Shown here one piece after another: positions 6,760 to 10,819 of a DNA stretch of 10,819 bases (within the stretch, counting starts at the first letter, position 1; the number at the start of each line of letters is the position of its first letter). The position numbers were made by a program, and so were the translations under genes. The stretch is from an uncultured Clostridia bacterium (GTDB lineage: Bacteria > Bacillota_A > Clostridia > Christensenellales > Aristaeellaceae): assembly GCA_947166205.1 (NCBI GenBank), contig CAMVDI010000048.1, positions 1 to 10,819 on the forward strand. The letters run 5' to 3'. The notes under the pieces are model-generated. The model searched no databases and was not told the DNA's origin. It saw only the letters and a program-made list of their open reading frames with translations.

Positions 6760-7668
6760 TCAAGGATTCCCGACCTGGCGGACGCTGTCCGCCATCCATC
6801 CGGCGTAGCTTCCCTCCGCCAGGATTTCATCAATCACACCGTTGACAAAGCAGATCAGATCGGTCTCGCCTTTTCGGGCCGCGACCCGGTAGCCCAGATA
6901 CTGGGCGTCCGGCAGCGCGGAAAAGCCTTCCGCCAGCGTGAGCCCGGATTCCGGATTGTTCTGAAGATAGTTCCGGGCGGTGGAGATCATCACCAGACCC
7001 GCGTCCGCCTTCCCCGAGGCGACCGCGGTGAAGACCTCCTGAGCGGAAGCGGTTCTCCTGAATTCCCGGTAACGGGTCACATGCCGGCCTCCCCAGGCTT
7101 CCGGCAGCGAGTTGCTCTGGGCGGTCAGCGTCCTGTTCTCCAGATCCGCCGGGGACGCGATGCCGCTCCCTTCCCGGATGAGGAGCCCGATGCGATCGGG
7201 CTCCTCCGGCGTATAGTATCCCTTGGACAGCGTGTAAGTCAGCGCCCGGGCCGGGGTGAAGGCGATGGCGGAAATGGTCAGATCGCACTGCTCCTCCGTC
7301 AGGGAGGGCAGGATCTGGGTGCTTTCCAGCGGAACCAGTTTCAGCTCCACGCCCATCCTTTCCGCGATCCGGCGGGCCAGCAGGATCTACGGCCAGGAAA
7401 ACCGGTCTTCCGGCCCTGCCTGCGGATCCGCGAGAACCGCGGGCGCGGCCTCCGGATCCACCGCCACCCGGAGCGTTCCCCTGCGCTGGATCTGCGCCAG
7501 GGTGCCGGATGCCTCCTCGGGAATGCCCCGGCTCACATCCATGGACTGATCCGCGTAATTCCATTCGTTCTCAAAGTACCGGATTTCGCTCCGCTCCGCG
7601 GAGGCGCACCCCAGCATCACCGCGGCCGCGGCCAGGCACAGGGTTCTGCGCAGCGCTTTTCTCCTCAT
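6760..7668 (-). pseudogene. Family-3 (amino-acid type) solute-binding lipoprotein interrupted by an in-frame TAG
   Basis: 303 codons from ATG to TGA with one TAG at codon 94. Residues 1-25 are a signal with a near-lipobox (VMLGCAS). The fold begins at TLRVAVDPEAAPAV, typical of family-3 binding proteins; after the stop the same frame goes on with ILLARRIAERMGVELKLV, QCDLTISAIAFTPARAL (the usual DLIIAGMTITPER position), then YYTPEEPDRIGLLIREGSGI, SGKADAGLV and a normal C-terminus. Both halves are in one frame, so this is a single point change and not a frameshift. ATG at 7668 has GGAGGTG six bases upstream; the in-frame TTG at 7686 is not needed. A shortened product from ATG 7356 would lack the signal and first lobe. 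It could be a recent null allele, an assembly error or programmed readthrough. The ligand class (probably amino acid or small organic) is only a family inference. Confidence 0.82.
7387..7389 (-). other. In-frame amber codon inside the solute-binding protein
   Basis: Plus-strand CTA at 7387-7389 reads TAG in the gene's frame, between WP and ILLARRIAER. Family alignment from memory puts an acidic or polar residue here (GFDxxLAxxIA), so GAG to TAG is the simplest origin; TAC/TAT and CAG are also one step away. Confidence 0.9.
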
Positions 7669-7674
7669 CCTGTT

Positions 7675-7681
7675 CACCTCC
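7675..7681 (-). promoter_or_regulatory. Strong ribosome binding site for the solute-binding lipoprotein
   Basis: GGAGGTG on the minus strand with a 6-base spacer to ATG at 7668. It excludes the upstream TTG at 7686 as the start. An intact site suggests that translation of this interrupted gene still begins normally. Confidence 0.85.
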
Positions 7682-7707
7682 GGCAAGTCGGTCTCCTCGG
7701 CCGCGCT

Positions 7708-8598
7708 TCAGGCCTGCTCCTCCGGTTCTTCCTCCCGGGTCGGATGGAGGGATTCAAACATTTCGTTGTAGCTTTCCGCCAGCTGCCGGAACTCCCTGGA
7801 TCCGACGGGATCCAGCCGCTCCCTGCGGCGAATGCGTCTGACCGCGTCCATCAGCGGCATCGTGCTGAGCCGGGCGGTCAGGAAAATCAGTCCGGCCAGC
7901 ACCAGGATCAGCGCGGCGATCACGATCCGCTGCCGGTTCAGCTCCATCATCAGGTCGGAGGTGGTCCGCTGCCGGGCTTCGTTCAGCTTCCGGTCCTGGG
8001 CCTCAAGGTTTTCCTTCAGCCGGGTGCGGATGACGCCCTTGCTGGCGTAATAATCGGGGCCCATAACCATGGAGTGGGCCAGTTCGAGCTTTTCCTCCGG
8101 GGTCAGGAAAGCGTCCCCCTCCTTCAGCTCGATGGCCTTCAGCGTATCCGGGCAGTCCTGAATGCCGCGGGCCTCGGTCACCAGCTTCATGGCGTAGTAT
8201 TCCCGGTACATCAGGGTCTGGGACTCATCCATGGCCTCCTGCAGCTGAAGGACCAGCTCCGGATCCGTGTCCCCCTCCGCCATGCTCATAATGGCGCTCT
8301 CCCGGCGCTTGGAGACGAAAGCCTCCTCAAAATAGCTGTCCAGATACTTCGTATCCCCTTCCAGGGTAAAGCGCTGGACCATTTCCGTCAGATAGTCGGA
8401 GGCCTCCATCAGCTCGTGGGCCGCCTTCTGCCGTACAATATAGTTCCCGGTTTCCCCGGAGAGCGTGGAGAAGACGCTCATGGACCGGGAGGTGGAGTAG
8501 AAGAGGAGCGCGGCAATGACAACCGTGCACAGAATCATCGCCAGATGAATAGCCCGAATGGAAATACCGCGTGGTTTTTTTTCGGATGAAGCTGTCAT
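7708..8598 (-). CDS. Two-TM sensor protein with extracytoplasmic helical domain and C-terminal HAMP-like segment, no output domain
   Basis: 296 residues. TM1 at about 16-34, an extracytoplasmic, mostly helical region at 35-223 (about 190 residues, resembling four-helix-bundle sensors of chemoreceptors and kinases), TM2 at about 224-242, then a HAMP-like region 243-285 with MPLMDAVRRIRR, a Gly-Ser-x-Glu turn (GSREF) and LAESYNEMF. The protein ends 11 residues later in an acidic tail, so no kinase, GGDEF, HD or MCP signalling domain follows, and the next gene starts only 39 bases downstream. It resembles the input half of a histidine kinase or diguanylate cyclase. ATG at 8598 is chosen because GGGAGG lies six bases upstream; the GTG at 8616 is a poorer start. 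First gene of the signalling operon. Ligand and specific family not recognised. Confidence 0.8.
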   Translation of the reverse strand: MTASSEKKPRGISIRAIHLAMILCTVVIAALLFYSTSRSMSVFSTLSGETGNYIVRQKAAHELMEASDYLTEMVQRFTLEGDTKYLDSYFEEAFVSKRRESAIMSMAEGDTDPELVLQLQEAMDESQTLMYREYYAMKLVTEARGIQDCPDTLKAIELKEGDAFLTPEEKLELAHSMVMGPDYYASKGVIRTRLKENLEAQDRKLNEARQRTTSDLMMELNRQRIVIAALILVLAGLIFLTARLSTMPLMDAVRRIRRRERLDPVGSREFRQLAESYNEMFESLHPTREEEPEEQA

Positions 8599-8604
8599 GT
8601 CAGA

Positions 8605-8610
8605 CCTCCC
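8605..8610 (-). promoter_or_regulatory. Ribosome binding site for the HAMP sensor
   Basis: GGGAGG on the minus strand, six bases before ATG at 8598. It overlaps the alternative GTG reading frame start at 8616, which therefore is unlikely to be used. Confidence 0.8.
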
Positions 8611-8642
8611 TGTCACTCTGTGGGCCGCGGGCGGAACGTCCC

Positions 8643-9425
8643 CTACATTATAGCCTTTTCGGGCGGATTGGGCAAGACCAGGTCCGGGTTTTCTGCCTGT
8701 AGTTTCCCGAGAATCCCCCGCCGGACCCCCGGGGTCAGCCGGAAGCGGACGGGATCGAAGGAGGGTTCCTCCGGGCCCATCCGGAAGATCCCGAATTTGA
8801 TCGGAACCCCCATCTCCATGTATCTGGCTTCATGCTCGGAGATATAGTTCGGCTGAAAGCCGCTCTCCGCCAGGTTTTCCGTGTGAAAGACCATCCGGAA
8901 CCCGCACAGGTCAAAGTAGGCCAGCGAGTCGAAAAACAGCGTGTCGTCGTCGGTCTTGAACCAGATTTCCCCGCCCGGCCGCATGATCCTCCGGTACTGG
9001 ATCAGCTGCCTGGGGTGCGTCAGCCTTCTCTTCTCCTGCTTGGGTCTTTCCGTCCAGGGGTTGCAGAAGGAGATGATGATCCGTTCCGGGCCGTCCTTCC
9101 CGCTGAAGCACTGCTCAATCCGGCAGATGTCCGTCCGCAGGATCCGGACATTCTCCGGGTTCTCCCCGCAGGCCCGGACCAGGTTGCGCCGGGTATCCCC
9201 CAGCACGTCGGGGCTGATGTCGATGACCACGTAGTTAATCTCCGGATTCTCTGCGGCCATCCGCGCGGTGCTGACCCCTTTTCCGCATCCCATCTCCAGA
9301 TGCAGCGGACGATCCGGCTGCGGAAAGGTCTGCCTCCATCCGCCCCTGAGAACGGTTCCGTCCGGCACATAGAAGGGACAGGCTTCCAGTTCGGGCCGGG
9401 CCCATTTCTTTCTCCGAATATGCAA
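8643..9425 (-). CDS. trmB: tRNA (guanine-N7-)-methyltransferase TrmB
   Basis: 260 residues. The enzyme methylates G46 in the tRNA variable loop using SAM. Visible motifs: RRKKWARPELEACPFYV (4-20, typical of Gram-positive TrmB), the SAM-binding LHLEMGCGKG (41-50), YVVIDISPDVL, IIISFCNPWTERPKQEKRRLTH (near 116-137; split here as SFCNPW and EKRRLTH), GGEIWFKTDDDTLF and SEHEARYMEMGVPI (196-209). The start is TTG at 9425, supported by AGAGGA at 9433-9438 with a 7-base spacer and by alignment of the RRKxWARPEL N-terminus; no ATG is suitable. The last 40 or so residues (from about 217) extend beyond the usual end of the roughly 215-residue family and carry the next operon's promoter. It lies 36 bases after deoB, so the two are likely co-transcribed. 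Stop codon is TAG, showing amber is a real stop in this genome. Confidence 0.94.
   Translation of the reverse strand: MHIRRKKWARPELEACPFYVPDGTVLRGGWRQTFPQPDRPLHLEMGCGKGVSTARMAAENPEINYVVIDISPDVLGDTRRNLVRACGENPENVRILRTDICRIEQCFSGKDGPERIIISFCNPWTERPKQEKRRLTHPRQLIQYRRIMRPGGEIWFKTDDDTLFFDSLAYFDLCGFRMVFHTENLAESGFQPNYISEHEARYMEMGVPIKFGIFRMGPEEPSFDPVRFRLTPGVRRGILGKLQAENPDLVLPNPPEKAIM
8647..8675 (-). promoter_or_regulatory. Sigma-A type promoter of the signalling operon, overlapping the 3' end of trmB
   Basis: On the minus strand TTGCCC (8670-8675) and a perfect TATAAT (8647-8652) are separated by exactly 17 bases. Transcription should start near 8640, giving a leader of about 40 bases before the sensor ATG at 8598. 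The -10 box lies within the last three trmB codons and its stop follows directly. The -35 matches consensus at four of six positions. Confidence 0.75.
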
Positions 9426-9432
9426 TTCCGAT

Positions 9433-9438
9433 TCCTCT
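9433..9438 (-). promoter_or_regulatory. Ribosome binding site supporting a TTG start for trmB
   Basis: AGAGGA on the minus strand with a 7-base spacer to TTG at 9425. It is the main sequence evidence that this gene uses TTG. Confidence 0.75.
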
Positions 9439-9461
9439 CTCCGGCGCTCCGTCCGGGCAGT

Positions 9462-10652
9462 TTATACGAGCCGGTTCAGCAGCGATGTGCCGATGGTTCC
9501 TTCCGGCATGGCCGCGCCGAAGTTGTCCGCGACGGTGGCGCCGATCACCGCGAAGGTGTCCGCCTCCTCCAGCGGCCCGTATCCGGTCATGGAGGGGGAA
9601 TAGGCCAGGAACGGAACCTTCTCCCGGGTGTGGTCCGTGCCCGTATAGGTGGGGTCGTTTCCGTGATCCGCCGTCAGGATCACCAGGTCGTCCTTCCGGA
9701 GCGCTCCCTCCAGGATGCCCAGCTTTTCGTCAAAGCGTTCCAGTTCGCCCGCGTATCCGTTCACATCCCGCCGGTGGCCCCACAGGGCGTCGAAGTCCAC
9801 CAGGTTGACGAAGCACAGGCCCGTAAAGTCCCTCCCGGCGGTCTCGATGGTCTGTTCCATGCCGTGGACGGAGCTTTTTGACTTCAGGGCCTCCGTAATC
9901 CCCTCCCCGTCGAAGATGTCGTTGATCTTCCCGATGGAGATCACGTCCAGCCCCGCGTCCTTCAGGGCGTTCAGCGCGGTCCGGCCGAAAGGCTTGACCG
10001 CGTAGTCGTGCCGGTTCGCGGTTCTTGTGAATTCCCCCCGCTTTCTTCCCACATAGGGCCGGGCGATGACCCGCCCCACCTTCCATTCATCCCGCATGGT
10101 CAGCTCCCGGGCGATCCTGCAGCAGCGGTACAGCTCCTCCAGGCCGAAGGTTTCCTCGTTTCCGCAGATCTGGAGCACGGAGTCCGCGGAGGTGTAGACG
10201 ATCATGTGCCCGGTGGCGATCTCCTCCTCGGCCAGCTCGTCCAGGATCTCCGTTCCGCTGGCCGCCCTGTTGCCGATCACCTTGTGCCCCGTCCGTTTCT
10301 CCAGCTCGTCAATCAGCTCCTTCGGGAAGCCGGTCTCCGTGAAGGTGATGAAGGGCCGGGTCGTATGCAGGCCCATCATTTCCCAGTGCCCGGTCATGGT
10401 GTCCTTCCCGGCGCTGCGCTCGTTCAGTTTTGTATAATAGGCCAGGGGGCGCTCCGCCGGCCCGATGCCGCGCAGACTGTGCAGGTTGGCCATGCCCCAT
10501 CTGCGCAGGTTGGGAATGTTCAGATGCTCCGCCCTCAGGGCGATGTGCCCCAGCGTATCCACATCATGATCCCCGAAGCTGTCCGAATCCGCCATCCGGC
10601 CCACGCCCAGGGAGTCCAGCACGATCACGAAAACCCGCTGATACCTGACCAT
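9462..10652 (-). CDS. deoB: Phosphopentomutase DeoB
   Basis: 396 residues, full length for the family (B. subtilis about 394). It interconverts (deoxy)ribose 1-phosphate and 5-phosphate in nucleoside salvage, in the cytoplasm, and belongs to the alkaline phosphatase superfamily with a two-Mn centre. Key residues are present: Asp13 in [10 protein letters not shown], Thr85 in [11 protein letters not shown] (the phosphorylated residue), Asp157 in YTSADSVLQ, Asp286 in [15 protein letters not shown], Asp329-His330 in [19 protein letters not shown], and His341. The start at 10652 ([14 protein letters not shown]) has GGGAAGG at 10660-10666, seven bases upstream; the open frame continues to 10778 but would run through the terminator and into the tRNA gene, so it is rejected. 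Stop TAA. No clear promoter was found in the 80 bases after the tRNA terminator, so it may be read from a non-canonical promoter or from tRNA readthrough. Confidence 0.97.
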   Translation of the reverse strand: MVRYQRVFVIVLDSLGVGRMADSDSFGDHDVDTLGHIALRAEHLNIPNLRRWGMANLHSLRGIGPAERPLAYYTKLNERSAGKDTMTGHWEMMGLHTTRPFITFTETGFPKELIDELEKRTGHKVIGNRAASGTEILDELAEEEIATGHMIVYTSADSVLQICGNEETFGLEELYRCCRIARELTMRDEWKVGRVIARPYVGRKRGEFTRTANRHDYAVKPFGRTALNALKDAGLDVISIGKINDIFDGEGITEALKSKSSVHGMEQTIETAGRDFTGLCFVNLVDFDALWGHRRDVNGYAGELERFDEKLGILEGALRKDDLVILTADHGNDPTYTGTDHTREKVPFLAYSPSMTGYGPLEEADTFAVIGATVADNFGAAMPEGTIGTSLLNRLV

Positions 10653-10732
10653 TTTTCCGCCTTCCCTTCTCCTGTTTCCCGGGGGACGGATCCGCCTTCC
10701 GCCCCGTCCGTTCCTTTTTCTTCCGAATACGC

Positions 10733-10763
10733 AAAAACCCGGTTTCCGTCCCAGAAACCGGGT
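10733..10763 (-). terminator. Intrinsic terminator after tRNA-Cys
   Basis: On the minus strand a perfect 10-bp stem (10754-10763 with 10737-10746), a 7-base loop and a run of five T. It begins seven bases after the tRNA discriminator base and separates the tRNA from deoB. Confidence 0.88.
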
Positions 10764-10769
10764 CTTTCG

Positions 10770-10819
10770 AGGTGCCATCCAGATTCGAACTGGAGAATAA
10801 AGGTTTTGCAGACCTTCGC
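10770..10819 (-). tRNA. tRNA-Cys (anticodon GCA), 3' part; 5' part outside the window
   Basis: Fifty bases of a tRNA read on the minus strand: a 5-bp anticodon stem (AAGGT/ACCTT) closing the loop CTGCAAA with anticodon GCA at 10807-10809, a 5-base variable region, a 5-bp T stem (TCCAG/CTGGA) with loop TTCGAAT, the 3' acceptor strand TGGCACC and discriminator T at 10770. U73 is the hallmark identity base of tRNA-Cys. CCA is not encoded. The D arm and 5' acceptor strand lie beyond the right edge, so acceptor pairing cannot be checked. Confidence 0.93.

Noticed and set aside
3152..6808. Very long open frame (1218 codons) on the plus strand opposite the HD-GYP gene
   Set aside because: It mirrors the real gene, its product is a Val/Asp/Gln/His/Gly-rich composition typical of antisense frames in GC-rich DNA, and no domain is recognisable. 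The minus-strand frame has full domain support.
7387..7389. Reassignment of TAG to an amino acid in this organism
   Set aside because: trmB ends with TAG at 8643-8645 at the expected point, with only a short meaningless frame beyond it. TAG is therefore treated as a normal stop, though with only one example.
7081..8589. 502-codon open frame on the plus strand across the solute-binding and sensor genes
   Set aside because: It spans two real genes and their gap, has antisense-type composition and no motif; start lacks a convincing ribosome site.
10684..10709. Possible hairpin (GGACGG/CCGTCC, 14-base loop) in the deoB leader
   Set aside because: Only six pairs with a large loop, no T run and no resemblance to a known riboswitch; expected by chance in GC-rich DNA.
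10653..10778. N-terminal extension of DeoB by 42 residues
   Set aside because: It would read through the tRNA terminator and the tRNA 3' end; the family start and a ribosome site are at 10652.

Overview
The window reads as chromosome from a GC-rich Gram-positive bacterium, most likely a gut or rumen clostridial lineage of Bacillota. The basis is an LCP-family wall enzyme, clear AGGAGG-type ribosome sites, a TrmB with the FCNPW motif, an HD-GYP protein and BMP/family-3 solute-binding proteins. The taxonomic call is inference. The window is nearly fully coding, and no gene-free stretch reaches 300 bases. The longest gap is about 117 bases between deoB and the tRNA.

Left end, plus strand (3-1755): the 3' part of a YfbR-type 5'-deoxynucleotidase, followed 28 bases later by an LCP (LytR-CpsA-Psr) protein. 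A perfect 15-bp hairpin (1765-1800) ends this pair and can also serve the minus-strand operon converging on it.

Centre, minus strand (8598 down to 1812): four tightly packed genes. In transcription order they are a two-TM sensor that stops after a HAMP-like segment, a family-3 solute-binding lipoprotein interrupted by an in-frame TAG, a 1236-residue HD-GYP protein, and a BMP-family solute-binding protein whose start overlaps the previous stop. The HD-GYP protein has an ECF-S-like membrane domain, 14 propeller-like repeats and a Y_Y_Y domain ahead of its output domain. A TTGCCC-N17-TATAAT promoter lies across the end of trmB just upstream. The cluster holds three solute-recognition modules and one sensor but no transporter permease or ATPase, and only one enzymatic output, a predicted c-di-GMP phosphodiesterase. 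I infer a multi-input signalling cassette, and this is the most interesting part of the window.

Right end, minus strand (10819 down to 8643): the 3' part of tRNA-Cys(GCA), its terminator, phosphopentomutase (deoB) and tRNA (guanine-N7)-methyltransferase (trmB, TTG start). These are housekeeping genes. deoB (nucleoside salvage) and the yfbR-like gene (dNMP dephosphorylation) are related in metabolism but are not in one operon.
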